Source: Capsaspora owczarzaki ATCC 30864
Taxonomy: Eukaryota > Opisthokonta > Filasterea
Direction of reading: 5' to 3'
Assembly (NCBI RefSeq): GCF_000151315.2
Contig: NW_011887306.1
Location: forward strand, 3,357 to 67,356
DNA: 64,000 bases
Shown here: one piece after another, positions 25,002 through 37,625 of the stretch
How positions within the stretch are numbered: the first letter of the stretch is position 1
Layout of the letters: the number at the start of each line of letters is the position of its first letter
Notes under the pieces: generated by a model
What the model saw: only the letters and a program-made list of their open reading frames with translations
Databases searched by the model: none
What the model was told of the DNA's origin: nothing
Translations under genes and position numbers: made by a program

Positions 25002-26750
25002 TTACGAAGAAGCGTCAAGCAGCTTGATGATTTCGGGCTCAATCTCCTTCGGGCGAACGCTGGCGCCAAAGCGCTGGATGGTAGAGCCAGTTCGGTCGAT
25101 CAAGAACTGCAGTTTGTTGCGTGAAACGTTTCGTGAGCGTCAAGTTGGAAAGGTTTTGAGACAAAACCATGGCAGCGAGCAAAAAACCAATACCAAACAA
25201 CCTACCTTTGAGAAATTCCAGTCAATCGGGCTGGGGTCGGTCTTGCTACGGAGGAAGCGGTAGACTAAGCAGGGCGTTGTCAGTCAGTTCGCAACGAGCA
25301 GCCAACGAGCAGCCAACTGAACCAAGCAGACAGAACTCGGAGGATTGCACACTCACCTGGATGGGCCTCTTGGCCGTTGACCTTGGTCTTTTCCATGAGC
25401 TGGAAAGTCACACCAAAGCGGGTCTTGCCGAAGTCGAGGATCTTTGCTCCGGTTTCGGGCTCTTGCTGTTGATTGCAAAAAAAAAAAAAAAAAAAAAAAA
25501 AAAGAGTGAAAATCAGAATGAGTGTTCAAGCAAGTGGACGGTGGTGGAGAACACGAGCTGTGTCGACACTCACGTTGAGGAACTGAGCGCATGGGAAGGC
25601 AATAATCTCAAAGCCCTTGTCCTTGAGCTCAGAGTAGATTTGCTGGAGCTCCGTGTAGTTGCTCTTGGTCCTGTCAACATGAGGTCGAATCCAAAGCTGT
25701 GAGATGATACTTTTGTTTTCGCAATCATATGCTCCCATAGAACTGAAAGCAAATGGCAAACGTACAATCCGCAGTTTGACGCAACGTTCACGACCAGCAC
25801 GACCTGCAATTTCAATCGGAAGGTGTCAACCAAGCAGGTGAGTTTTCCCACTCCATCAGCGTGATCATCCGAAAGCAATTATGGCTCTGTGAGTGAGATG
25901 GTGGTGACGCGGTCGGTCGTAGTGAGGGTTGAAGCACGCGACCCTTGCGCTCAGTTGCTCAGTCGCTCAGTATGCGAGTACCAATTGCTGTTGTTGTGTT
26001 TGTTTTGTCAAAACAAGCAACTGACTACAAACTGACGACCTTTCTAATCGATTGTCCATTGCGAGCGAGTGCGACGACTTCGCTTTGGACTGAAAAAAGA
26101 GAGAGACGGAGGAAAAAACGACATGAAATGACAATGAAATGGTGCCATTCAAACTATTCAACCAATGCAGAGTCGCGCCTCAATCGCACTTACACATACG
26201 CTCAATCGCAGCATCCCACTCGCACCATTCACTACAACTGCTGCTGTTGCTGCTGCTGGTTGGTTGGTGGTGGAATGAGGCAAAACGGCTCTTACTCGTT
26301 CTCACAGTCTCTCACTCTACGTCGCTCTCTCTCTCACTCACACACACACACTCCATCCAATGCTCACCCCTCTACTCGTCATTCCCATCGCGTTTCCATC
26401 ATGTTTTGGTGCCTCGTCGTCACGAATGCCGCGCTCGTGGACCCCCCCCCCCTCAAAACGCACATTTTGTTCTCAATACTTCCGCTTCCGTTCCTCCCGC
26501 TTTCCCCTCACACACACACACACACTACGTTGTAACTTGCACTTTGAGCTCTTCCCACTTTTGTTTTTGCTTTGTGCTTTTGTGCTCTTGTGCTCTTCTG
26601 GCTGGGCCTCACCTTGCCGCGCAGGGACGCAAAGTCGAACGGGTTGCCGAGAATGTCGGTGCACTTGAGGTCGTAAAAGTTCTCAACGTCCGTCTCGAGG
26701 TTGGAGCTGCCGTGGAAGGTCGTCACAATCTTGGAAATAACGCCGAGCAT
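25002..26750 (-). CDS. Glutathione peroxidase, cysteine type (GPX4/PHGPx-like)
   Basis: Six exons with matching phases: 26750-26613, 25803-25766, 25670-25574, 25465-25357, 25264-25206, 25106-25002, giving 181 aa, normal for monomeric phospholipid-hydroperoxide type GPX. The catalytic set is visible: Cys in NVASNCG (codon TGC, not a Sec TGA), Gln in FPCAQFL, and Trp-Asn in DWNFSK. The family reduces hydrogen and lipid peroxides; Cys forms usually take electrons from thioredoxin. The N terminus [14 protein letters not shown] may be a weak organelle signal. A 38-base second exon encodes exactly the catalytic-Cys strand. Intron 3 holds a poly-A/T run of about 27. The gene converges on ZWILCH with 214 bases between stops. 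Confidence 0.93.
25804..26612 (-). other. Glutathione peroxidase intron 1, 809 nt
   Basis: Contains CA/GT and GA/CT short runs and no supported gene. It is much larger than the other four introns of the gene (about 70-110 nt), so it may hold regulatory sequence. Confidence 0.6.
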
Positions 26751-27395
26751 GGTTGCTTTGTAGTATTGGATTTGGTTGGTAAAAGCTTTTGAACAATGTA
26801 TCAAAAAAAAACTGGGACTGAACTGAGCAGATTCAAATTTGGCGTTGAATTTGAATTGCATTTGGATTGAAAGGGGAACAAGTGGACGATGGATGAGAGA
26901 CAACTGGATTGGTTGAGCGATGAGACGGCCTGTAGGTGAGAGCGAGAGGAAGGGACGGAGGGACGTGGGGAATCAGCACAAGGAGGGCGGAGGCGGAGGA
27001 GGAACAGGTCGGCTGGGGAATTCTCATGGCGCCATGCAAGATCGGAAACGTGAACCGACCGCCCCACTCGGCAATGCATGCATGCATGCATGGTGCCATT
27101 CAACGGCGGATTGTTGTTGGCAAAGGGGTGAGATAAAATGGCAGCATCGCCGTAGTGGCAGTTCACTTTGACATGGATTGTAACCATTGCCGTTGGGCAC
27201 GGAAGACGATGAACACTAACGCTCAGACACGCGCAACCACTCCACCCCCCCCTCGCTCAGCCCTGAGATACTGCACATACTACAGAAAAGGAAAATAAAC
27301 TAGTGTATAATGAAAACTCATAGTATGCACAAGACAAAACAGAAAAAAAAAAAAAACGAAACCGGAAAAAATTAACAAATCGAAAGTCTAACAGT
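26751..27395. other. Intergenic, GPX promoter and 3' side of the 7TM receptor
   Basis: Holds the GPX upstream region. A short palindromic CATG/CATGCATGCATG run lies near 27075-27091, and an A-rich stretch is near 27335-27360. No gene is supported. Confidence 0.4.
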
Positions 27396-27417
27396 CTAAA
27401 ACGTTCTTCTGACGGGC

Positions 27418-30400
27418 TCACAACCTGGTCGAACCGTGCTCATCCTGGCCATCATGGTTGGTATACTCGTGGCTCGTATCATCGCCAGGCAGCGAAGTTT
27501 GGGTCTGCTCCATCTCTGTTCCGGCCTCGGCGACCGGACGAACAGCATTTTGCAGGCTGCTGCACGAGCAGTTCGCAGATTTGCTATGATCGATGCTCGG
27601 CGCGGAGCCCTTGTTGTCAGACCGGTCAATAGTGCTTGCCCCACTGTCGGTACCGCTGCTCGGCCCGCCACTTTGCGAAGATGGGACTGTTCCGGAAGAC
27701 GGCGAAACGGTGTCGTGGTCCATCACACTCGACATCCAACCGTTGCCATGCACCGTGTCATAACGCTCGTTTGGCTGTACGAGATGCGGAAAACCAGTGC
27801 CCACAGACATTCGCAGACCTCGTTGAACTCGCGGATGNNNNNNNNNNNNNNNNNNNNNNNNNNNNNNNNNNNNNNNNNNNNNNNNNNNNNNNNNNNNNNN
27901 NNNNNNNNNNNNNNNNNNNNNNNNNNNNNNNNNNNNNNNNNNNNNNNNNNNNNNNNNNNNNNNNNNNNNNNNNNNNNNNNNNNNNNNNNNNNNNNNNNNN
28001 NNNNNNNNNNNNNNNNNNNNNNNNNNNNNNNNNNNNNNNNNNNNNNNNNNNNNNNNNNNNNNNNNNNNNNNNNNNNNNNNNNNNNNNNNNNNNNNNNNNN
28101 NNNNNNNNNNNNNNNNNNNNNNNNNNNNNNNNNNNNNNNNNNNNNNNNNNNNNNNNNNNNNNNNNNNNNNNNNNNNNNNNNNNNNNNNNNNNNNNNNNNN
28201 NNNNNNNNNNNNNNNNNNNNNNNNNNNNNNNNNNNNNNNNNNNNNNNNNNNNNNNNNNNNNNNNNNNNNNNNNNNNNNNNNNNNNNNNNNNNNNNNNNNN
28301 NNNNNNNNNNNNNNNNNNNNNNNNNNNNNNNNNNNNNNNNNNNNNNNNNNNNNNNNNNNNNNNNNNNNNNNNNNNNNNNNNNNNNNNNNNNNNNNNNNNN
28401 NNNNNNNNNNNNNNNNNNNNNNAGGACGCGACGGGGAAGATTGCTGTTGAAAATTTTGTGGATGCGCCACGTCTTGGCAAACATTGTGCCAAACACCAGA
28501 TCAAATCCAAAGCCCAGCAGCCAAGGAAGCGTGCGACAAATATTGGTACCAGTCGCTGGCAAGTGTGTCAGAGTTACCTCGTCCGACTCAGTGTCCACGC
28601 CCATCAGGAAGATGGCCACAAAGACGAGCGAGGTGGCCGCCAGCATGAGCTGCAACAGTGTCGGACTCGCAGCCCGGATGGCGCGGTGCGATCGAAACCC
28701 TCGGATGAGCAGAAATACAACAATTGTGAAGAGGGCAAAGAGGCTGGTGACGGCCTGAATCGAAATGAAGGCCGAGCTCGCGACGGTAGAAAGCTCCGTC
28801 GCCACGCAGTTGGGAAGAGAGGCCATGTTGGAAATGGCTACCTTCTGTTCCACTTGGTCGGGGCCGCACGAATCCGCCGTCGAGAACTCCAGCACGAGCG
28901 GCCCCACGTTGGGGACCAGGTGGGAGTCGACATACGTGAGCCGAATAAACAAGGTAAATGTAGTGTTGAATTGTCCAATAAAGGGTAGCGCGCCAGCGAA
29001 TTTGCCTCCCGAAAGTGGTCCAGGAATGTAAAAGCGGAACGCGCCGACGCCCGCTGGCAAAAAATCTGCCGTGATTCGGTACTCTGGCCCGACACCCTCC
29101 AGTGTGGATCCAAAGGCATCGTGCACCTCCAGAGAAATGCCAAGGAAGGTACCAGGAACAATACGAATGGTGGAGACGTATGGGTTGACAGCAGTGCCAT
29201 TCCCGCCGGGTGCAAAGCTGAACGTGTCGCTGTAGCTTCGCATGAAAATCACGCTCGGTCCTGTTGTGATTCTCGACGTCCTGACAGACCCGCCATCAAA
29301 GATTTCCAGGTTGTTTGGTAAAACAACGCATGTATCACAGACTTTTGCGCTGGCTGGATCGGAAAACAGCACGACACCGCCACTCAGCTTGCCCGCGACG
29401 TTGCCGTCGTAGTACACATGGGACGGCACAAACGTGCCCGACACATACCCGCCGCTGCCCGCAAGAGCAGCCATGTTGCCTCTGGCAATGACATTGCTCA
29501 GCATGAGGGTCCCCTTGGAGCCGATCGCAAAACCACCACCAAAGACGGCAACGTTTTGCTCAACCGAAACGTTGAACGAGTTAGCAACGATGATTGTAGC
29601 GCTGTCCTGCACGTACAGTCCGCCACCCATAAACCAGGCAGTGTTGTTGGCAATCACGGTATTCGAGCCATTGATGATGACGGTGCCTTTGCTTCCTGCA
29701 AACACGGCGCCACCGTACTGTGAAGTGTTGTTGACCATGATGCAGTTGTCCGCGCTCAGGAAGGCGCCTGATTTGGATGCTTCGAGAGCGCCCCCTCCAT
29801 CCATGATAATGCTCGAAATGGTTGCATTACTGACGGCGCTGGTGGCAGAGTTGTCTTGCAGTGTGCAATTGTAGAGAAATGCGGTACCGTCGGTCGTGAC
29901 CGAGACTGCGCCGCCAGAAAAGGACCGATTTCGTAGAAACGTGCAATTTTGCACAACGGCATAGCCACCGTTCTTGACGTACAACGCTCCGCGGTCGTAT
30001 GCCGTGTTGTCGACAAAGAGAGAGTTGAGAATCCGGTCGAAGCTGCCGTCATTCGTGTCCGTGGCCGTGATTTGAACAGCCGAGCCCGACAACTGGTTGG
30101 TGTTGCCAGAAAAGACGCAGTCGTCAATCAACAACTGCGCTTGAGAGGTAAAGATGCTGGTCCCGGCGGTGCCCTCAAACCGAGAAGTCGTCACCTCGCA
30201 TTTTGAAAGCGCCAAGTAGACGACGCCAAGCGAAGAAGCCGCCGACAGCGCAAACACGGAATCGTGAATGTCAATCGATGTGGCGGTCGCGTAAATGGCT
30301 GCTCCGTTGATGGCGGTGGAGTTGAAATCAAACATGTTTCGAACATGTATGTGTGGTGAGCTCACGATAAACAAGGAGCCGCCGTTCACGGCCGCATTGT

Positions 30401-31786
30401 TCTCCAGACGCACGTTGTCGAAGGTGGCATTGGCGAGCTGCACCTGAATCGCGCCGCCCACGCTGTTCGAGGAGCAATACCGAATGGTCACGTTGACCAA
30501 CGACGCAGACACAGTGATGCCCGATATTGTCATGGCCCCTGAGCTGCTCATCGAAAAGCAGTGCTGAATTGTCAGGTTGGCAAACAGCGGCGTGCCGAAC
30601 GATACGTCAAACACTGGTCCAGACGCGCCCATGCAGTCGAAGATTGTGCCTTCTTGACTCTCGCCAATCAGTGAGACGTGCACATCAGCAACCAAGACAC
30701 CAATGTTGCCAGGGCCCGAGTACACCCCGTTGGCCAAATAAATGGAATCGCCCGAGTTGGCCGTACTCATGGCTTTGGAGACGGTGCGGAACGGCGAGGT
30801 TGGCGAGGTTCCCGTGTTGCCGGCATCGTCTCCAGCAGGTGCGACATAGAATTCTGTCCACAAAAGGGAGGTTGAACGGTGATGAGAAGGTTGATCATGG
30901 AGGTGTGACATGCTGGTCCGGTTGTGTTTTGGTCCTGTCAATCAAACCCTGCCCGACCTCTTCAACCCCTGCCACAGCAGCTCCACTCCAACTGGAGTCC
31001 ATATTCGGTCGGAGAGAAGCGAATGCTGCATCATGAAGAACGACAACCCAAAAACACACAAAAAACAGCGACACGAGCGCGTTCTTTGCCCATTTTCAGT
31101 GCAGTGAACGTGTCTATTGCTACTACGGCAACCGCATCGCTGCCACCCCACCCCCTCACCCCCTTCAAACAGCATGTCTTGGCTTTCCTCTCATATGCTA
31201 ATGCTCTTGGTCTGCTATTCGTCCTATGAGTGCAGGACGACGAGCTCTCCGTTGGTGCCACATTTAGCCACACCTTTTTCCCATGCGAACACCGACACGT
31301 TCGCACCCTCCTCCCTCCTTCCCTCCTTCACTCTTCTCCCCCTTCGATTCCCATCTCTCAAGTCATCTCTCTCAGTCCTGCTTCATGGGGGGGTGTGGGA
31401 GTGAGCTCGGGCGGGGTCCCCGTTCGACATGGGTGTCAATTGTGCGAGTCTCGGCTTTTGTCGTCTTACTCACTCACTCTCACTCTGTCACAATCACTCT
31501 CCCGCGCGCTGCAGTGCCGCCTTGCTAGGATCCACCCGCCATTGCGCCATCGATGCGCACTCACTCAGGGGTAGGAGGAAGTGTTTGGACAAGAAGGACG
31601 GATGCTCAGCAAGGAAGACGTTTTTGTTTTTCCAAAACACTTACCAGCGGCCGAGCTCGGCCAGACCCACAGTCCCAGGAGCAGCACCACCAGCACTTGC
31701 GCCAGGGGCCGACTGGGCAGGAGGAGCCCCCGCGGGGGTGGTCGCCGTGACCGCACCAGCACCAGACCGCTCTGTTGGCCGCGCAT
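27418..31786 (-). CDS. Class C-like 7TM receptor with beta-helix ectodomain (interrupted by assembly gap)
   Basis: Exon 1 (31786-31645) encodes a signal peptide ending LLLGLWVWPSSAA; exon 2 starts at 30853 and joins in phase to EFYVAPAGDD. The ectodomain (about 600 aa) is a right-handed beta-helix of pectate-lyase/polymorphic-membrane-protein type, with many repeats such as NVTIRYCSS, GAIQVQLANATFDNV, GGALYV-like and VVQNCTFLRN. It is followed by class C receptor helices: TM1 FISIQAVTSLFALFTIVVF, TM2 TLLQLMLAATSLVFVAIF, and TM3 ending FDLVFGTMFAKTWRIHKIF (the conserved KxxRI region). The N gap removes TM4-TM6. After the gap REFNEV resembles the loop before TM7, but no clear TM7 follows, so the C-terminal frame is uncertain; one frame gives a Ser/Thr/Asp-rich tail ending at 27418. 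Ligand unknown; G-protein coupling is inferred from the family. Confidence 0.8.
27838..28422. other. Assembly gap (585 N)
   Basis: A run of N inside the 7TM receptor gene. Its true length is unknown, so reading frames across it are meaningless. Confidence 1.
30854..31644 (-). other. 7TM receptor intron 1, 791 nt
   Basis: Donor GTAAGT follows the signal-peptide exon; the acceptor is GTGGACAG. Many short CT/CA-rich runs; no gene seen. Confidence 0.65.
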
Positions 31787-32131
31787 GAAATCGAAAATGG
31801 CGTTTCCAGTGCGCGTTGCCAAGTCGTTGAACGAGCGAGCGAGCGGCCGTCGCGGGCTTAGAGAAGGAATTGAAGACAGATAGGTGAGAGTGAGAGTGAT
31901 AGACAGAGTGAGGAAAGAGAGGTTTGAAACGAGAGAACGAGAGAACAAAAATGCTTTAGCTGTCAAAAAAAAAATAAAAAACAATGGACTGACACTTCTC
32001 TGCTGAGAACGTAAACCTGGACATGTCATGTACTCAGACTATAAATTACACGCAACATGAGATTCGAGCGAGACCAAAAAGTACAACCATAGGGGAAAAA
32101 AATAACTGCACTTCCTCAACGCAATCGAGCA
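31787..32131. promoter_or_regulatory. Upstream region of the 7TM receptor and 3' side of RNF10
   Basis: 345 bases between the two minus-strand genes. On the minus strand it holds GA/CT-rich sequence near the receptor start. No specific site is recognised. Confidence 0.35.
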
Positions 32132-35100
32132 TCAATGGAGCTTTCGTGTCCCTCCAGTGCTAAACAGCACCGTCGCTCCCTTTTTGCCCTTCTTGCCGGC
32201 TGCTTTCTTGTCTTGAATCGGTGCATTGGTGCCAGCAGCTGCTGCTGCAGCAGCACTGCCATCGACACTCTCTGGCACGCTCAGAGATGTCCACAAAGAC
32301 TCGGCAAAGGTCTCCCGAAAATCTCGAGGCCGCGCCTCCTCATCCGAATCATCTCCATCAAGGGCGTTGCGGGCTCCAGACCGGGCTCGCGGAGAGAAAG
32401 AGCGTTGCAGCGCAGTCAACCCGGACATGGGCGTCCGAGCCATACCCGCCCAACTGACATTCGTGCTCGGTGCTGCTCGACTCGAGTCGTCGTTCAACAA
32501 GGTTGTTTTCGCACGACCATTGGCCCAGCTGACATGCGGATTGGCGTCGTGGTTGGACAGGACTCCGCACTTGGCTGCTTGAGCGAATGAAGGTGGAATG
32601 TAGGACTACACGAGCGACATGGGCGACAATGAGAGCCAGTCGGAAACACAAAACCCGACACGCACTCGAGAAGCCTTACCGCTGGTTTGGGCTCCGTACT
32701 GGCTTGTGCCACGACTGGCTCGGGCGCAGGAATAGCGCCTGGAAGCGCAGGTAGCTGTGAAGGGTCAAAGGACATTGACAACGGCGCAGGAAAATCGCCA
32801 AGCGAACGCGTGTCAATCAGGGCTTGTTGGTGTTGTCGCCGTGCTTCTTGCTCTAATCTCTTTTCCATTTGATGTTCTTGTCGAATGCGGCTGGATCTGC
32901 GCTGCTTTCGCTTTGCGAGTTCGTCTAGTGATCGAGCCAAGACAAAGTGAGACGAAATGAGGGGCCAAAATTGCTCAAGAATCCAGACTCACCACCAAAT
33001 TGCCGCCGAGTCTCTGAATTGAGCATGTCATTCAGGTCTACTTCGCAAAAGACAAACTCGGTGGCCTGAGCGAGGTGGCCCAAGACGCGGAATCGCTTGC
33101 GGGTTTCCTACCACAGAGGCCAAACAGGCAGGTTAGATCACGCAAAACCGCGTCAAAAACCGTGTTCATCATCCATAGCTAATCAAAGGACCACCAACCT
33201 CTGTTTGGATATGCGCTTCGTTTTCAAGGACTCGGACACGAATGGTGGGTGGACAGTGCGCGAGAGAGTTGCCGTTTTGGAACATTAAACATCGAGCATT
33301 GATTGGGTGCATGAACACTCGCTGCCCATCGGATGCTGCTCAATTGAGAATGCCAGGGAAGTGAGAGTGCGCGCAGCATCAAACTGACAGAGCAGGTATT
33401 TTTGTTGCTCAATCTTGCCTTGGTAAAAGTATGCCGTGTCAGGCTCAACCCCTGCGCTGGAATGGTGCGAATGCGCAGGAGCACTGCTTGAACTACTTGG
33501 AATAGGCTCGTGGTCGGCAGCTGCGGATTGCTCAACTTGATCGTCGTCTTCTTCATCTGAAAAGGCGCTCTCGGTGCTTGTTGGTACGCTCTGAACATTG
33601 AACGATGTGTAGTGTGAGAACCGGTTTGAATACTTTTTAGTTGTTACCAACAGCGCTCGCCCTACCGACTGAGGCTTCGACCACGCCGAGCTCGAGACTG
33701 AAACGGGCGCCGCAGGGGCCATAGATAGAGTTGAAAATTCGGCAGAAAGCAAGGTGCCGACACTCAGTAACGCTGTCAATTGGCTCTCCCTCTGTTGCAG
33801 AGCAGCTTGCGCCATCGCGATGAACGCGAGTTGTGGATCAGCCGTCCCACTCGTTTGGACTAGCTCTTCGTACTGCAACATTAACTCGGCTGAAGGCAAA
33901 ATTGTTCGACAACAAAAAAAAAGGATCACGGGGTTAGGTACGCTTGCGAGACGCAACGAGAATGAATTTCAAATGCCCCCTTACTTTTTTCTCGTGCGAT
34001 CGTCGTGTCAAGCACTTGCGCTGGCGTGATTCGCAATACACGGCAGTGTTGCTGGATGGCCTCCTCCTGTTGACCCGCAATGTAGACGTCCGCAAGAGCA
34101 TACTTTGCTGTCGCACTCACAGGCACGGGGATGGTGCAATTCTAAGAGGGGGCGAACTCAAAACGTCAGCTGGCAATCCATCATCCATCCATGGTGAAAC
34201 AATCGTCACACATCGCTCTGGCTTTGTTACCTTATCTCGCGCCATGAGAGTGAGTGTCAACATTTCGCCAACAGCCGGGGTGTGCTTGGCAATTGAGACC
34301 GCGCTCTGTCAACAGCCCAAGTGAGTCGCAAGAATGGAATTTGATGGCTTTCATTCGGTTTTGGGGGGCCTTGGTGCTTACTCTTAAATCTTCAACATGA
34401 ATGGCTTCAAAGCAGATGGGACACTTTCGCCATGGGCGCTCGCCGAACGAAATGTACTGCAGCACGCACGCCCAGCAGAAGACGTGTCCGCATTGAGCCA
34501 TTTTTGCTGCGATTGGATGGCACAGGCAAATCGGGCACGATGCAGTTTCGTCGTTTCCACTCAGAACTCGAACCTGAATGCACAATTTTAGTTTCAGATC
34601 CGAGCCCGAACAACAAGCTCAACATCAAAGCACATCTTGTAAAAACTCGAAAGAGTTTACCTCTTCAATGGTGCTCCACTCGGTCAGCGCGTCGGGATCG
34701 GTGACAAAGGGGAGGGTGTTTGCCGTGCTTTGAACGAGCATTTGACACTGTGTTTGAAGTGTCTGCTGCTTGGAAAAGCTGGTTGCGTGATGATGGTGGG
34801 AGTGGTGGTTGTGGTGACGGCGCTGGTCGTGTCGCCCATAACTGGCACCGGCTCCGCTCGCTCCATGACGAACGGGCGGTCCATACGTAAAGTTGAGCAA
34901 GTGGTTGCCACTGCTCGTGCCGCTGGAATGGCCAGCGCTGCTTGGAACGGGGTGATGCGAATCGGAGGCAGCTCCCCCTGAAGAGAACGCTCCGCCACCG
35001 CGTCGTGGCGCAGCCTGGCCTTTCGCTAAAGCTTGCCGGGGTGCACGCTGATCTCCATGGCCTTGCGATTGGTGCGGTGCGCGATCAGGAGCTCCACGAT

Positions 35101-35611
35101 GGCTCGAATTGTGACTCTGAGCATGTTGGCCACCGCCACGTTGCTTCCTAGTGTCTCTGGTCGACTGTTTCGCATGGGATCCAGATGCACCATGCTGGGC
35201 TCCATGCAATGAAGCCTGCGCTGCGGTCTGGGCAGCTTGCTCGTCTTGAGCTCCGTTTGCGTAATCAGTAAGATTGGCTCTGGGCTGCAGTCGTCCGTCA
35301 CCACTGCTGTCATCTGCTTGACGGTGCGCTCCACTCTGACTGCTGCGATGGTGACCACCAGCATCCTGTTGCTCGCTTTGCCCATCGGCGTGTTGGACGC
35401 GGCTGGTGCCCTGTTCACGGACTCGGTCGTCATCAGCAGCATTGGCTTCATCGTGGCGCGTCCGACCGGCCATTGACAAGGATGATGATGAAGATGGCTC
35501 TTGTCGAGAGCTTGCGCTGCTTGAGTTGCTCTGTTCTTGCATTGGACGCGTGGCTGTTGCTTGAGCGCCAGCAGCAGTGAATGAGAATGTCGCCGCGTGA
35601 GGGTTGAGCAT
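32132..35611 (-). CDS. RNF10: RING-finger E3 ubiquitin ligase RNF10
   Basis: Ten exons with matching phases: 35611-34661, 34573-34382, 34305-34231, 34141-33985, 33889-33666, 33590-33389, 33335-33199, 33107-32993, 32924-32680, 32605-32132, giving about 923 aa. The N-terminal exon is low-complexity (Ser, Gln, His) but carries the family motif LLNFTYGPP. Exon 2 has the C3HC4 RING: CPICLCHPIAAKMAQCGH, FCWAC and KCPICFEAIHVEDLR. Exons 6-8 hold the RNF10 middle region (SDGQRVFMHPINARCLM; FRVLGHLAQATEF), exon 9 the charged helix DELAKRKQRRSSRIRQEHQ, and the end is GKKGKKGATVLFSTGG as in animal RNF10. Animal RNF10 ubiquitinates 40S ribosomal proteins uS3 and uS5 on stalled subunits; the same role is inferred here. 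Identity is firm. Confidence 0.93.
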
Positions 35612-36118
35612 GTTGTGCTACGACTCTAGTCTCACTCAAAGACCTCTATTCTGTAAGAGAGGGCTCAGAACGCTTAGGAGATTGTAGTATGAATGAAATC
35701 GACGAGAGGGAGACAGACTGAGAGACAGAGACTGAGAGAGTTGAATGCAAATCTGAGAAAACCCGAGCAAAACAAAAAAACTGAGACTGGTCCTGTTTGT
35801 TTGCTGTTCGCTCTCTCGACTCTCAACTCCAACCCCCTGCTCTTCTCTATTCAATGCACTGCTTGGGCTGATGAGGGACGGGGGGCAGGAGGGGGGGGTT
35901 GAACACTACAGATCGAATGTTGCTCACTACTCGATTTCCCAGCCTTTTTGCTCGCCCTTTGCTCCATCATCATCATGATTACAATCATTATCATCGTCAT
36001 GATCACAATCCATGCTTGGATGGATGAGTGCAAAATGTGATTGTGTTTAATTTCAATCCTCATTTTTTTTTTTTTTCCATTGCATTTCCATTGTGAGGTT
36101 TTTTTTTTTTTTTTTAAT

Positions 36119-36227
<109 letters not shown>

Positions 36228-36821
36228 AGTGTTTGAATTGCCTCCACCACATTGAGTGTGTGTCGTGTGTCGTGTGTCGTGTGTCGTGCCTTGTTCTTCT
36301 ACTCTCGTGTTGTGATGCGCCCTTTCGCTCAGCCCCTCTTTGCTTTGTGGTTTGAGGTGGTTTTGGGTTAGGAATGAATGACCGAAACCCCCATCTCTCA
36401 TTCTCCCCCCCCCCCTGTCACTCTTGGACTCCTCATCTGCTTTCCATAGTAGTGATAATGATGATGATGATGATGATGATGGCAGTGCTGTTCTGTCTAT
36501 CGCTTTTTGTGCCTGGCTCCTGCTCTGTGGAGCGACCAATTTCTCTCTCTGTCTCGCTCCTCAGACGACCATCAACCACAACCAGCCGACCGCTGACTGA
36601 AAGACTCCCACCACTCACTCACCACTCCCCTACCACCCCCCTTGCGACTCGCTCACCCCTTCCCCTTTCCCCCCTTTCCACTTCCCCCTCCCTCAGCGAG
36701 GTCGTTTTGCTCGATTTTGAAAAAAAAAAAAATAGTTTGAAAAATTCTGATTGAAAACGGATGCCATTTTGGAAGACGAGCGACCTGCAAAAAAAAAAAA
36801 AAGGAAGAAGAGCGAGATTGG

Positions 36822-36871
<50 letters not shown>

Positions 36872-36872
36872 G
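36822..36872. repeat. (GA)n microsatellite
   Basis: About 50 bases of GA/AG with one interruption, the strand-opposite of the CT run 0.6 kb to the left. Confidence 0.95.
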
Positions 36873-37625
36873 GGGTGGGGGGCGACGGAGGGACAGGAGG
36901 GCAAATGGACAATTGAGTGTGAGAGAAGCGGGGCGCGCGAGAGTGTCACACACACAAGAGAGAAGGAGAGAGACAGGTGTCCAAGTGAGGCGAGAGAGAC
37001 TGATGATGATGATGATGATGATGACGACGATGACGATGGAGTGCTGGAGTCCAGTACGGAGCAGAGAGAGCACACAGGGCGCGCTTCATGCGAATAGGTC
37101 GAGCGGTGACCCTCTGTTCTCTATCTCTCAATCTCTCTCTATCTCGATCTCTATCTCTATCTCTATCTCTCTTTCTCTTCCAACTCGCATTCGTGTGATT
37201 TCAATCTCGGGGTGTGTCGGGTTGCGGTTGCAATATGCTGGGAACTCGAATTTCGACCACCACCCCCTTTTTTGACCCTTTACATTCACTCACACACTCG
37301 CTCAGGCATACTCACTCAGTCATGCTCACTCGACTCAATCACTCGTGAGCACTCTTGCAATGCCAGCGACAAAGCACAAGCTGCTGCTGGAGTCGAGTTT
37401 GAAACAAACCGCCTCTGCGGTCTGTGCCTAGCCACTCAGACACACACCCAAGCATCACAGACACAGATCAGTCACCCTTGCCATTGAGATATCGACAGTG
37501 TGTATCGCCATGGATTCAACTCTTTCGCTGATTCGCTTTCTCTTCACCTCATTCCACTAAAACCACACAAACATCATCCACTGCAAAAGCCTCTCTCTAT
37601 CTCTCTATCTCAGACACTTGAAAAC

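Noticed and set aside
25766-25803. Possible selenocysteine glutathione peroxidase
   Set aside because: The catalytic codon is TGC (Cys), so no Sec recoding is needed.
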